A stretch of 64,000 nucleotides of DNA from assembly GCF_041260155.1 (NCBI RefSeq), contig NC_091945.1, positions 29,490,796 through 29,554,795 of the forward strand, read 5' to 3'. Under the pieces are notes generated by a model, which worked only from the letters and a program-made list of their open reading frames with translations, was not told the origin of the DNA and ran no database searches. Position 1 is the stretch's first letter; each line of letters opens with the position of its first letter. Below, piece by piece: positions 1 through 12,531 of the stretch. Position numbers and translations under genes: made by a program. The stretch is from Ptychodera flava. Taxonomy: Eukaryota > Hemichordata > Enteropneusta > Ptychoderidae.

Positions 1-21
1 AACACACAAGAGACACGATCC

Positions 22-225
22 CAAAAGTCTGACTGGAAGCTGAGCACGTCCCTTTTATAAAGGCATATAAGAACAATCTAGAACTTTTATTGACATGCTA
101 ATTACTGTTCTAAAATTATCTCCCTTACACAACTAATCAACTTTCCAGAACATTCCAAACATGACTAATTGAATTCAAGGTTGTGAGGTCATTGAGGGTA
201 GTGACCTTGAGAATGTTCTAGACTA
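22..225 (-). promoter_or_regulatory. Heat-shock-type promoter reading leftwards
   Basis: Read on the minus strand, heat-shock elements (inverted GAA/TTC 5-bp units) precede a TATA box. A perfect three-unit element TTCcaGAAcaTTC lies at 143-155, a two-unit element GAAtgTTC at 211-218, and an imperfect three-unit element at 71-84 (middle unit ATC). The TATA box (TATAAAAG on the minus strand) is at 52-59, so transcription would start near 22-30 and run out of the left edge. The order distal elements, TATA, start is that of stress-inducible promoters of the hsp70 or small hsp kind. The gene itself is outside the window, so its identity is inferred. A retroelement promoter using the same elements is the main alternative. 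Confidence 0.55.
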
Positions 226-271
226 ATTGAACTCAGGTCATGATGAGTGTGGGGGGAAATGACCTACATAA

Positions 272-364
272 CAATATATATAATATATATATATATATAC
301 ATATACTATATATATATATATATACAATATATATACTATATACAAATATATATATGTATATATA
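272..364. repeat. (TA)n microsatellite
   Basis: Interrupted TA dinucleotide array. The apparent Ile/Tyr-rich reading frame across it is an artefact of the repeat. Confidence 0.9.
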
Positions 365-439
365 TACACGAAGTATGCGGTTCGTCTAGTCCGATACTAA
401 GTGCTCAGTATAGACATTTGATAATTGGAATAGGGTTGT

Positions 440-1730
440 TACAACTGGTATGTGGACAAAAAATTTTACTTTAGAATTTCACCAGAAATGTTCATCCACT
501 GTACATAGGGGTCTATGATAAAACTGTATATATTTTTTTCCAATGAAAAATTAAACTTGCTATACTTGTGCATATACAGACGTTGAATAATGAACATAAT
601 TGTACTTGATTAGAATATGATGATAAACGTTCATATTATGTGTACAAGAATCTGACTTTGGAAATTCACTAAAAATGTTCATATACTATACATGGAAGTC
701 TATGAGGAAACAATGAATAACTTTATTCCCAATACAAAAATGTAAACTTGTGTATTAAATTCTCTCGATTATTAATATTAAAGTACTTGATAGACGTGGG
801 TGGAAAAACAAGGATGTGATCACCAGAAATTCGATTTTGAAATTTCACCGAAATGTAGATTCGATGTACATGGAAGTCTATGAGGAAACTGTGAACATTT
901 TTTTCCAATACAAAAATAGGTAAATCTGTGTATTTATGTACTCTCAATTATTAATATAAATGCACTTGATCGGACTAGGGTGATTACAAATGGATATGTG
1001 TGCAAGAAATTTGATTTTAGAATTTGACCGAAATGTTGATATGCTGGTGAGCATGGTGTTGATGTTGAAATGTTGTTGATAGTGAGCATGCGTGCGTGAG
1101 TGCTTCACAAACTCTACAACGTTTGGAGCGGTCTCAGTAAAAACAAATGTAACAACTTAGCCGGCTATTGAACCACTCTATTTTAGGAGTGGAGATTTAG
1201 CCGAGCGGTTCTCTCTGTGGCCTCTCCGCTAGGAGACTGATGCCGTATGTTAAGGGTTCGAACCCGATTGAAAACTAGCTGTATTCACTATATATGGTAG
1301 TTTATAAGAAAACTATGAATAATATTTTTCTAAATCTGTGTATTTATGAAAGTTTGATAATCCTTTTAAAGTACTTAATTAGACTAGGATGTTTAAAGGC
1401 TGATATGTATGCAAGAAATTGGATTTTGGAATTTGACCGAAATGTTGATTCACTATACGGTGGAGTCTATGAGAAAACTATGAACGATTTTTTTGTAATG
1501 CTAAACTAAATTAATTTGTGCTTTTATGAGTATCTGTTTACTGAAACAAATATGCTTGATTCAAATAGGGTATTTGGAACTTCAGGTGCTGACAACAATT
1601 ATGATATTGGAATTTCACCTAAAAGTATAATTTCACTTTTCATTGTACTAGTATAGTAATCTATAGGTAATTGTTAAATATTTTTTTCTGACAAAACTTG
1701 CTATATCTCTAATATGTTAGTAATAGGAAT
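440..1730 (+). repeat. Satellite-like array of ~180-bp monomers, interrupted by a SINE
   Basis: About six diverged monomers are recognisable by a shared core (a 'TACATGGAAGTCTATGAGGA'-like motif at about 505, 687, 869, 1291, 1458 and 1645), each followed by a T-rich stretch and 'CTTGATTAGA'-like sequence. Spacing is 182 bp for the first copies and about 167 bp later. The regular phase is broken at 1041-1283 by a tRNA-like insertion. A lone related monomer sits at 34030-34150. No coding potential. Confidence 0.75.
1041..1283 (+). mobile_element. tRNA-like SINE copy 1
   Basis: Inserted in the satellite array. It carries a pol III A box like that of class II (Ser/Leu) tRNAs (TTTAGCCGAGCGGTT near 1195) and a B box (GGGTTCGAACCC near 1254), but does not fold into a good anticodon arm, so it is tRNA-derived and not a working tRNA gene. 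A diverged copy in opposite orientation lies at 54880-55110 and shares both the upstream ~120 bp and the tRNA-like part. The conserved upstream part includes 'CAACTTAGC...TATTGAACCACT'. Confidence 0.65.
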
Positions 1731-1974
1731 TGTTCATTGCCCTCAGTGAGCTCGATTTACAATAAGACAAGCCTCAGATTTGTCAAGTCAAAATGTTTAT
1801 GTGACAGATAATCATACTTTTGCTCATATTTACAGTTAAGTGACTTCAGAGTTTGAAATCATGCAGCGAATCATTTTTATCTCCTAGAATATTTTTGAAC
1901 ACTGAAACTGCCTTTTGACGGGACAGATACTTATGAAAATTAAGTTACCCACTCCTCTGAGCTGTTTGAAAAAT

Positions 1975-2063
1975 ACATGACCCCCCCCCCCTTTTGCATT
2001 TTTCAAATTTAAGGTGACCCCCTGGATTTTGCGGCCACCCCGGCCGTAATAATGAACGCTCCC
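1975..2063 (-). mobile_element. End of a Harbinger-type non-autonomous element
   Basis: C-run followed by a sequence whose reverse complement begins GGGAGCGTTCATTATTACGG, the same terminal pattern as the element at 26600-27902. TTA follows the end at 2064-2066, fitting the TWA target site of PIF/Harbinger elements. The other end is not recognised, so this copy is probably truncated. Confidence 0.5.
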
Positions 2064-2066
2064 TTA

Positions 2067-5000
2067 TGGTTTGCAAGCTGTCATATCCGAGTGATTGACT
2101 ATGTTATTTGATCTCCTCGGTGACTGCCATTCTGGGCGATGTGAATCGAATTTCCCTATTCTAGGTTCGTTTCATTAACCAGGCAACCAAAATGCTTATG
2201 CCTCTTTGTTTTTATGTAATTTTCAGCAAGAGCCGATCAACTCACATAAATGAAAGTATCACTGTCAAGATCAAGTGAGATGGTTTCAAAGTCCCCATAC
2301 GCATAAAACGTCATTGAACACAAACGCTGCAAGTCAGCCTAAAACGAGTAGCCTCACTGTGTTGAAGTGTTTTCTTTTCATTAGTGAAGAGATAGCTGTT
2401 GAGGGCCACGACTGAAAAAGCAACACCTCGGAGTAAAATCCGTTGGTCAGAACGTTGATCATGAAATTCCTTAACTTCCGATCTGTTCGTATAACTGACG
2501 GTAATCATGAACGGGTGAAGAAGTTGGTTCTATTATTCATAATTAGGTCGATCATGGACGCAAAGACGATAAGCTTAGACCGCTTAGACAACTCTTTTTA
2601 TGCTTTATCCATGCATACATCGTTAAAAGAATTGAAGTTTTGATAGAACGAGCTTAATTGGTTACATTGACTCGAATTACTGCAGGATTGTGATTACTAG
2701 TACATAACCATTGGATGTGTCATGAGTTTACTCACCGTTACCACCGTCGACGTCAAACAAAGATGTTGTCGGTCAAAGGCGCAGCCATATTGTTTACAGT
2801 AAGCGTTGAAGATTCAGGACATGAGATGGCATGATGTAATCCATTCCATTCAATTGACGCACGTAGAGTGAGTGTGGTATGAGAGGAATTTACATGTTTC
2901 CCAGTTGCTCAAAAGATCTAGGACACTGTATGATGGAGTAATGTAAGCGTGCACAGCATAAATTAAAATGATGCTGAAACTATTGTATACTCGGGTATAT
3001 TGATTCACGTACTTTGTGATCTTGAAAATAACAATTACAATTGCTATGTTGCTGTTCTCACAAGATACTGACCGTTTGATCTTGTAAAGGTGAGTTGCTT
3101 TTACATGCTGCCATGCTGGGGCGTTGACAGAGAGTTCACACTATGCCACGCTGTTGATCAGCAGCATACACGATGACGTCTTCATTCCAAGTTTACAGTT
3201 TATTTCAAGATGTGAGTCAAGTGGAAATTCCACCAATTTTCACTTCTGTATCTAGGGACTGTGTAATCAGTTTGATCTTAAACATTGATATAAAAAATAT
3301 TTCGTCAATTAAGTGCGAAAATCGTCGCATACTTTTGCTGTCTTTTGGCTATGGTTCTATGTCAATTTTTCTGACCTTTACAAATATGTATTTGGATAGT
3401 TCGGTGGAGTTAAAAACCATGGTAAGGTGGAAAGATTTGAACGATAGAGTCGCGGGCCGCTACACTGTTTTGGGCTGCGGAGAACCTTAACAGTGCAAAC
3501 AATATAAATAGTGTCCTGTCTCAAACAAAAAGGCCGACTTTGTTCCTCGTGATTGTGATACCAAATTTGATATAAATATACAGGCACTTCTCTTATGTGT
3601 ATTTATATTGAAAAAAAACTGGTGACCGTGAGTTACAGATCATAAATTTACAGATTCAATGACTTATATACAAGGCCATTCATCAAAATTCAAGCTACTA
3701 AATTTCATCAGTGTTCCAATTTATGCTGCTCATACATTGCTGAAGATGTGCTGAAAATTTGCTCATTCGCATGGCATGAACGTTTGTAATTAGGCCACAC
3801 ATCAATAGTCAATATGCAAAATTGAACCAGACTTTTCAGATACATTGATTATATACAGGTTTAGTTACTCTGAAAGTGTCATACCAGTACATTGAAATTC
3901 TAATTATTAGTACATTTGCATACTTAAAAAAATTATGTAGTAAGGCTGTATATCTATGTGAATGCACAGATTTTACCAGACCTATAAATAAGTACACATA
4001 TTTAGATCTACTACATTTGAAAGTTTGATGAGAGTGTGTGATATTCTAATCAATACCTAAGTACCATATTTAATGCCATTGTGTAATTTTTTACAGATAT
4101 AGTATGAATAAGGTGAATGTGATCTGTTTGCACTGCGCAATGTTTATATGTACAGTAGATTAAGTCATACTTCAACAGGGCAAGACACTCATTTTTTATC
4201 AACTTGCCCTCAGTGTGTCTCCTTTTTTGACCGCACAGATCAACATATTGTGTGACATCGTAGCCTAACAGTTAGGGCAATGAACTTTGGTGAGCGAACG
4301 CTCCAACAGCTAAGCAGCTTTTCATGTGCAAAATCAGCGTACGCTAATTGACCATTTGTATTGTTTACACTGCTTTTTGTCGAAAGCAATCATATGATTC
4401 TTTTCATCAACTCTTCATGCAATTTTATGAAAAATCTTATGCAAATGTTTACAATGACATAATATGATTATTATTTGTTGTTGTTTAATTCCATGTTCGC
4501 TCACCAGGAAATCGCTGTCGTGATTTGATTGTGGCATCTTATTAATTATCTCACTTCTATATTTATTGATTCTGTATAAGTAGGTCATGTATCAAAGCTG
4601 GAACACTGAAATACCTAAAACATTATGAGCATAATTTTAAGCATTTGCATTGCATAACACAGGGAAACTTTGATGAACAGCTTTTTTATATTTACTACTT
4701 TTGCTTCAATACCATTTGTCTTTTTATCGGCATATGCATGCACATTTTTCTTACTTTGATTAACACTCAGAATGCACTGTACTATTATATCATTTTGCCT
4801 TGTTTCTTCTCTTCACAGATTTCTACGGGGAGGATAACCATTACGTGAAGATAAATTGAAATCATAAAACACATTCACAAACACAAATAAAAGTAAACTC
4901 TAATTATCACTCATCAAGTACTCATAGCAGTGCAGAATATCCTTTGCCTTTTGTGTGTCTCATATTTGCAATAAAATAATTACAAAAAACAGTAGCAATC

Positions 5001-5649
5001 CGAAGCACAGTTAACAGTATTGTGTTATCACTATGATCTTTAAACTTGATTCGTCTGTCCTTAGTCAATATTTATAGTTGTCCAACTTTTATTTAACTGT
5101 CAGGGCTCGAAATTAGCGGTAGTCTCGCATCCACAGACTACCAACTTATCCCTGGGGCTACCAAAATCCATGAAATGGTAGCCCACACGGACTACCAAAG
5201 CCTTGAACATGAAATTCAGTCAGAACTGAAACTTGGCATGCGATGTCAGTCACTTTGGGATGAGCTGAATGCAGTCAAAGTCAACCCAGCTAGCTAGCTG
5301 GACACAGAAAGGCCAGACTATGACTTTGTTATGCAAATTGCAAAGACGACAGATCCAAAGAGAGGGATTTTGCAAACAAAGTTTCAATATCTGAACTGAT
5401 GTACTTGATTGACAGGCTCTGTAAATGATGGCCAATGAAAAATATAATTTCGCGCGGTTCGATAGTATAGAGAGAAATTGATGTCTTCGTGTTACGTGAA
5501 TTTGACATGTGGCATTGATAAATAATGTGTGGGCGGGGCTAGGGAGCTATGAATGGAAAGTTAGGAATTATCCTCCGAGGTGACAACTCGCAATACCCAG
5601 AATACTAATACAACAGGTGGCAATACATCGACGCCACCGACGTCGCAAT
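2067..5649. other. No recognisable gene
   Basis: AT-rich sequence with only short, unsupported reading frames. At 4258-4285 a short stretch resembles a pol III A box. From 5101 a motif starting GGGCTCGAAATTAGCGGTAG precedes repeats of 'ACTACCA', which looks like an old dispersed element of unknown type. The last ~100 bp (5550-5649) may be the left flank of the DIRS-like element that continues at 13828. Confidence 0.5.
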
Positions 5650-5845
5650 AGCGATCTTTCACTAAACGAACGTGGAAGACGGACGAGAACGTCGTGTTTC
5701 CACGCATGCAATTGGTCCGCTTTCGTCACATTTGCATGTCTCGTCGCAAATTCTGCAACCCGGTTGGACAGTAGCCTAATTAATTAGTAGCCGACGAGAA
5801 CTTGTCCGTTCCTTTCGTCGTCTGTCGTCTCATTATAATATTCAG
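5650..5845 (+). repeat. Left terminal inverted repeat of Harbinger-like element
   Basis: Matches the reverse complement of 13632-13827 over about 195 bp with roughly ten differences. The innermost shared stretch includes CTCATTATAATATTC. Confidence 0.9.
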
Positions 5846-6199
5846 ACTCTGCTGTGTGTTACCGCCACGGTAGCGCTTGATTTCTGCCTTACAATCAGAG
5901 AGTAGCTTCCCCTTTGACAGATGGATGGCAGGACTGTGAGTGAGTGTCAATATAAATGCACACCTGTCCATCGTGTTCCTGCAATTCTAGGGATTTGTCA
6001 CTATGAAAGCATGTGGGTGTTACAAGTATTGTAGGCTGCGCAACCAGTTTAACTCGAGTTGTCCCTTGATACATTCACGGCGCCTTTAGTCTTTGAAAAT
6101 TACGTTGCATATCTATCACTTGTTTTAAATCAAATTTAAAAGAGAAATAAGATGTATTTCTTCATTTCATTGTTCTGGATGCAAACTGGCGAAACTGAG

Positions 6200-6407
6200 T
6201 GTAACGTCATGCCTCAAATGACGTCCAAGAAATAACAGAACACAAGTTATTTATAACAACAACTTTTCCGAGAGGACGTGGATTTATTCCAGGCTCAAAA
6301 ACATGTGCCCCAACAACAACGAAAACGCATGCGCAAGCTGATACTATTTATCTGCAGGGGTGAACAGGTCTATCTGATGAAGTTCAGTTTTTGTCCATAA
6401 CGTTACA
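6200..6407 (-). repeat. 3' LTR of the Ty3 element
   Basis: 208 bp, TG...CA ends (TGTAACG / CGTTACA inverted 7-mers), identical to 12324-12531 except for two adjacent-region substitutions near the middle. Confidence 0.95.
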
Positions 6408-6539
6408 CCTTTCCTTCTTTGCAAAGCATGTGCGCATCTCAGAACACAATGAATACAGAATAATGAAACCATGGAATTTCTCAAATCAAAAATTGTTCCA
6501 AATGATTATATGCAAATATTTAAAAGATGAGTCAGTTCT

Positions 6540-9362
6540 TTAAGCAACATATTCTCTGAGATATGTTGGTGGTGTTGACACACGACCACTGCGTGTTCTA
6601 GTCACTCTGCTCTCAACTCTTGGTGGTGACTTTGGTTTTACGGGCGAACTAGACACTGGTACATCTCTGGATTCACATTTCATCTGGCTTCGAACTGGTT
6701 GTTTCCATGGAGATGAAGGTACTTGTAGCTGCTCAGGGGTAGTACTCTCTGAAGTACTTGCTTTCTGTGGTTGTACTCGTGGACATGGCAGTAATTGAGG
6801 AGAGTCTGGTATGAATGGCTCAGCGGACTTCCTGAGGAATTTACGATTTCTCCTGAACACTCGTCCGTCTTTGATTCTCACACTGTATGACCTTACATCA
6901 ACCTGTCCTAGTACTTGTGCTTTAATCCATTTTCCGGACTTTTCATGGGTAAGTGGCTTGATGCGTACTATGTCACCTTTCATCAAACTTGACATTTCCT
7001 TTGCACCCTGACTGTTGTAGTGTTGGGTTTGCACAAGTTTCCTTTTGTACAGTTGGTCTTTTATACCATCCACTACTTTTGGTTTGAGTAACTTCCTGGC
7101 CGTAGGTAGTAGGGTCTTGGTGCGTCTACCAAACAATCGTTGTGCTGGAGAGGCTGTGATACCCTCGCTAGGAGTATTTCTCCAGTCAAGCAATGCAAGG
7201 TAAAAGTCTGTTCCGGCCTCTTTAGCTTTCTTCATCAACGTCTTTGCCATTTTCACAGCATTCTCCACCTTACCATTACTCTGGGGGTACTCTGGTGAGC
7301 TTGTGATATGTTCAAACTCGTAGGCTTTGGCAAAATCCTGGAACTCCCTTGAGCTATAGGGATTGTTGTCACTGTGTAACTGATCAGGAATACCATGGAC
7401 TGAAAAGTGTCTCTTGGTCTTCTTGATAATTTCTGTTGCAGTTTTCTCATACAATCGGTCAACTTCGAAGTAGTTTGAGTAGTAATCCACTGTACAAAGG
7501 TAGTCTCTACCGTTAAATGTAAATATGTCCGAACCAATCTTCTCCCAGGGTCTCTCTGGAATATCATGGCATATCAGTGGCTCTTTCTGCTGATTTCTTT
7601 GGTATGTATTACAGACATCGCATTTGGAGATGCAGTCTGTCAGCTCTGCATTCATTCCCGGCCAATAAACGACTTCTCTGGCTCTCCTCAAACAACTTTG
7701 TATACCAAGGTGTGCACTATGTAGCTTTTCTCGTATTTTTGGCCTCAACTTTACGGGTACAACACATCTCAGGCCCTTGAAAATGACCCCATCTTGCACT
7801 GCAAGCTCATCTCTGCTGTTGAAGTATACTTGTACTTCTGGTGGTAGGTCAGTCTTCTGATCTGGCCATCCTTTCAATATAGTTTGTTTCAGAGACTGCA
7901 GTGTTGGGTCGTTAGCTGTTTCCACCTGTATTTCACAAAGTTGTGGTTCCGAGATAGGCAGGTAGTCAACCATGTGAATACTCTCTACTTCTTTCTCTAC
8001 TTCAGATCTGTCGCCAATATCTAGTGAAGCTCTTGATAGAGTGTCTGCAAGGTACATTTCCTTCCCACATTTATAGCAGATTTCCACATTGTAGTTGTTC
8101 AATCTCATTAGAAGTCTCTGTAAACGGCGTGGTGCTGAGGCTAACGGTTTCCCATGTACGGAGACTAATGGTTTATGGTCTGTCCATAATGTTACTCAGC
8201 GGCCATAAACATACTGATGGTTGCGTTCCATACCGAAAACTTGAGCAAGAAGCTCCTTCTCTATCTGTGAGTATTTCTGCTCAGCAGCTGTAAGTGCTCT
8301 ACTGGCATAGGTGACTGGCTGACCTTGCTGCATGAGTACAAATCCAAGGCCTTTGGAAGATGCATCACCCTGCCCTTCTGTCGGTAGTCCAGGGTCAAAG
8401 TATCTCAATACTGGGGCAGCAGTCACTGCTCGTTTGATTCTCTCAAACGCTTCATCTTGTTCCCAAGACCATTTCCATTCAACACCTTTGTGAGTGAGTC
8501 TTCGCAGCGGCTCACACATATCTGACAAACCACACAGGAACTTCGATAGGTATTTCACCATTCCAACCACTCGCTGCACTCCAGCTGTATCCGTTGGCTT
8601 CTCCATTTTTTGTACTGCTTCCACTTTCTTCGGATCTGGCTTCAGGCCTTCATCAGTTAACAGATGTCCATAGAATGGCATCTCAGTGAGTCTCAACTCT
8701 AGCTTGTCTTTGTTTAGTCTGATATTTTTCTGTCTGCATCGTTCTAACAGGCCTATCATGTTTCTGTCCTGATCTCTGTTGGCTTCCTCTATGGTATCAC
8801 CCTGACCTAGTATCAGTATATCATCTGCAATCTTATATACACCTGGCAGGCCTTCTAAGTTCTGGTCAAATTTTTGCTGGAAATACTCAGGTGCAGGTGA
8901 GATACCGAATGGCATTCTCAACCATCGATATCGACGCCATGGGGTCTGAAATGTAGTCAGTAAGCTTGACTCTTCATCTAGCTCTATCTGCAGGAAACCC
9001 TCTTTTAGGTCTGCTTTACTGAAGACCTTAGCTTTAGTGAGTTCTGGTAAAACATCTTCAATGACTGGAAGGGGATAATGACTTCTCTTCAATGCTCGAT
9101 TCAAATGTTCTGGGTCAATACATACACGAATGGCTCCCGTAGATGTCTTCACAATCACAAGGCTTGATATCCATTTGGTAGGCTCATCCACCTTTGTTAT
9201 AGTGCCACGTTTCTATAGTCGATCCAACTCATCTCTGAGTTTTTGTTTCAATGCAACTGGTACTCGACGCGGCGGCATTATGGCTGGAACAACTGACTCA
9301 TCTACCTCCAAGTGCAGCTTGCCTTCCATGCAACCTAAGGGACTGGTCAGTTTCTTCAGCCT
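6540..9362 (-). pseudogene. Ty3 pol region: RT, RNase H, integrase (fossil)
   Basis: In the element's direction the order is reverse transcriptase (RVCIDPEHLNRALKRSHYPL; active-site box YKIADDILI, i.e. IADD in place of YVDD), RNase H (DASSKGLGFVLMQQGQPV), integrase zinc finger (H...H...CDVCNTYQ), integrase core (SDIFTFNGRDYLCTVDYYSN; DNNPYSS; SSPEYPQSNGKVENA) and a basic, Ser/Pro-rich C-terminus. The order RT-RNase H-integrase is that of Ty3/gypsy. The region is not intact. Confidence 0.92.
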
Positions 9363-9529
9363 GCGGGGGCCGGTGGATTCATTGGGGGGTCACCCTGTTT
9401 TTGACTTTGGTGATAGGGGGGGTCACCATGTTTATGAAATGCCCAATAGGGGGGTCAGTGTGTTTTTGAATTTTGACACCGGCTCATCATTGCCTAAAAT
9501 GCTAGTGTCAGCCACAAATTTCATCATTC

Positions 9530-9830
9530 AGTTGTATTTTTCGTCGCGCCCTTCGGGCGCGTAACTTTATTAATCAGTCATATTTTTCAGCACGCCTAAC
9601 TTTAACATATCAAGCATACAAACATCAGAGATATCTGTATGTTCAATATTTTTCAGCGTGCTCTTCAAGCTCAATACTTTAATATATCAGACATTTTTCA
9701 GCATGCCCTTCAGGTGCATGACTTTAATATACAAGGCATATATATCAGAGATATCAGGATGTTTCATATTTTCGGCGCGCCCTTCGGGCGCCATACTTTA
9801 AAAAATCAGAGATATCTTTATGTTTGCTAA
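9530..9830. repeat. Minisatellite with GC hairpin units
   Basis: Four to five units of about 60-80 bp, each with 'CAGAGATATC...TTTAATAT', 'TTTTTCAG' and a GC palindrome. Two palindromes are perfect (CGCGCCCTTCGGGCGCG at 9544 and GGCGCGCCCTTCGGGCGCC near 9774); the intermediate ones are decayed. Confidence 0.7.
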
Positions 9831-10500
9831 GTGAAAGTGTACCATTATGAAATCTGCATTTCATATGAAAAGGATAACAAATTCCTGATACTTTTCTGTT
9901 CTCTCTATGAGAATTCAGTATGAGAAAGCAACATGCACAAATATTTCATAATATATATTTGATACAGTGACTTATTTTAGAGATGGAAAAATGACAAGAT
10001 ATCTTTCCTTCTCATTGATGCAATTATTTTCCTTTGTTTCACAGGTTTTCTGTAGAAAGATGCTTTTATGAACAAAATAACAGTCAAAAAAAGCAGTTTT
10101 TGTCATTATTAGCTGTGCTTTTATGGTTTCAATGTTACAAGAAAAGGTCCTCTCAGACACTGTACACATCAAATTTGGCTAAAAAAGCTCTCTATGGCTC
10201 CTCAGGAGATTTAATTGCATGGTTGGCAAGTTTAACACCCATCAAAGTTTTTGATTCACTGCTTTTTCCTCTTTGATATTAATGATTGACATCCATTTCT
10301 GTACAACAGTTCAGGACATCTGGTTAAGCATAGAAAGTGTGATATATTCACAGCTCATTCAAAATACAGCTCATTCAAAATGTACTGTATTCAGACTTTA
10401 AGATTGACACTTTGAAATTCCTATCTTACAACTGACATGTCAACAATGTCATTAAAACATAGAATGACTATATAAAATATAAATATATGTAAAATGTAAA

Positions 10501-10783
<283 letters not shown>

Positions 10784-10938
10784 ACCTTTTGTTTTACCTA
10801 TGTCGCGCGCTGGGGGGGGTCACCCTGTTTTCAAAATTTGGAATAGGGGGGGTCACCCTGTTTTCAAAATTTGGAATAGGGGGGTCAGCCACTTTTTGAC
10901 GTCAGCAAAAAATAATCCACCGCCCCCCCCCCCCCCCC

Positions 10939-12149
10939 AGGAACAACAGTGGTGTGTACTTGCCCCTAACCACAACAAAATCCACTTTGTATCTCTTACT
11001 GGTCTTGGGGTTACACACTGACAGATTCGTAATTCCAAGTATCGGCATTCTTGACTTGCTATACATCTTAAGGTTACCACTGGACTTCTTGATAACCGTC
11101 CCCTTTGGTACATGTTGTATGGGCAGCACATTACACGTAGCACCACAGTCTATCTGCATCCGGACTGGTTTGTTTGCTATTTCCATTGTTGCAATTATCC
11201 TATTTGAGTATCCTGACTTATTTATAGCGTTCACTTGAAAGCTCTTGTTTTTGTCATCAAACGAAACTGACAAGACTCCATCATCATCCGCGGATCCTTC
11301 AGTGTCATATGTTTGATCCAAGACATATACTTTCTTCTTTTTCTTTCCATCTTCTTTGCCCTTTCTATCACATTTCCTGGCAAAATGATTTCGTCTTCCA
11401 CATGCTGCACAAGTTTTACCATATGCTGGACACTTTTCTTTCTTTCTCTCATGGCGACGGCCACAGAATTTACACTCCATAACCATATTTTGCTCATTAC
11501 TGGGCTGACTTTCTCTGCTCGTCTTTCTGGTTACTGCATTTACTTGTGCTTGTTCAGTAGGTTCACCAGCAATGGCCTTTATTTGTACGGTTGTGCTTTC
11601 AGCAGCTTTGCATATATCTAAGCATTTAGTGAGTGTTAGATCTGCTTCCTGGAGCAATTTTCTTCTTACGCTATTTTCTCGTAGACCACAGACAATCCTA
11701 TCGCGTATCAATTCATCGTTTAGTGTGCCATAGTTACACGTTGTCGCCAGGCCACGCAAAACTGACGCATACGCCTCTATGGATTCCTCTTGCTCTTGTG
11801 CTCGATTATTGAACACATATCTCTCATAGATAACGTTGGTTGTCCCAGCACAGTAGTTCGTCCAAAGTTCCAGAATTTTGTCGATATTTCCCTTCTCACC
11901 TTCATTTTGATAAGGTAGGCTGTTATGTGTGTCAAGGGCATCGACTCCAATACACGTGATGAAGGCAGCTACTCTACTCTTGTGGTCTTTCTCATCCAGT
12001 TTCGTCACAGTCTCATACGCGTCCCAAATCTGTTTCCATTTCTTCCAGCTTTTCGATATATCGCCCTTTAACTCTAGTTTTGGCGGTAATGGAACATGGG
12101 ACACAAAAGTGGACGATTGGACAGAAACTGTTGCTTGTTCTTGTGACAT
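10939..12149 (-). pseudogene. Ty3 gag and protease region (fossil)
   Basis: Starts MSQEQATVSVQSS. A Ty3-type Gag core (motifs ISKSWKKWKQIWDAYE, GLATTCNYGTLNDELIRDRI) is followed by paired zinc knuckles (CKFCGRRHERKKEKCP, CAACGRRNHFARKC) and an aspartic protease start (MQIDCGATCNVLP, with DCGAT where many have DTGA). The downstream part of the polyprotein is separated from this by the inserted element at 9363-10938. Confidence 0.9.
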
Positions 12150-12323
12150 TGTCTACGGCGGGAGAACTGCACGGTCTGAACTATAAGCAAATGAGAAAGT
12201 TTCTTTACCGTTCTCTGTAGACTGTACTTACGTCGCCTGGACAGCTGTCATTGAGCTCGATTGCCATGTGCAGGACCACTCAAAGTGCTTCCATTTTAGC
12301 ATCGGTCGCCACTCCTGACACCA

Positions 12324-12531
12324 TGTAACGTCATGCCTCAAATGACGTCCAAGAAATAACAGAACACAAGTTATTTATAACAACAACTTTTCCGAGAGGG
12401 TGTGGATTTATTCCAGGCTCAAAAACATGTGCCCCAACAACAACGAAAACGCATGCGCAAGCTGATACTATTTATCTGCAGGGGTGAACAGGTCTATCTG
12501 ATGAAGTTCAGTTTTTGTCCATAACGTTACA
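12324..12531 (-). repeat. 5' LTR of the Ty3 element
   Basis: Partner of 6200-6407. In the element's orientation the tRNA-Leu primer-binding site follows immediately at 12323-12310. Confidence 0.95.

Noticed and set aside
3173-3490. 105-codon open frame on the plus strand
   Set aside because: No recognisable domain, AT-rich context, no splice or promoter support, and no second copy; a chance frame is more likely.
4258-4300. A-box-like tRNA/SINE head (TAGCCTAACAGTTAGGGC)
   Set aside because: No B box at the right distance and no second copy in the window.
5101-5240. Repeated ACTACCA motif after GGGCTCGAAATTA
   Set aside because: Looks like a fragment of an old dispersed element, but neither ends nor family could be shown.
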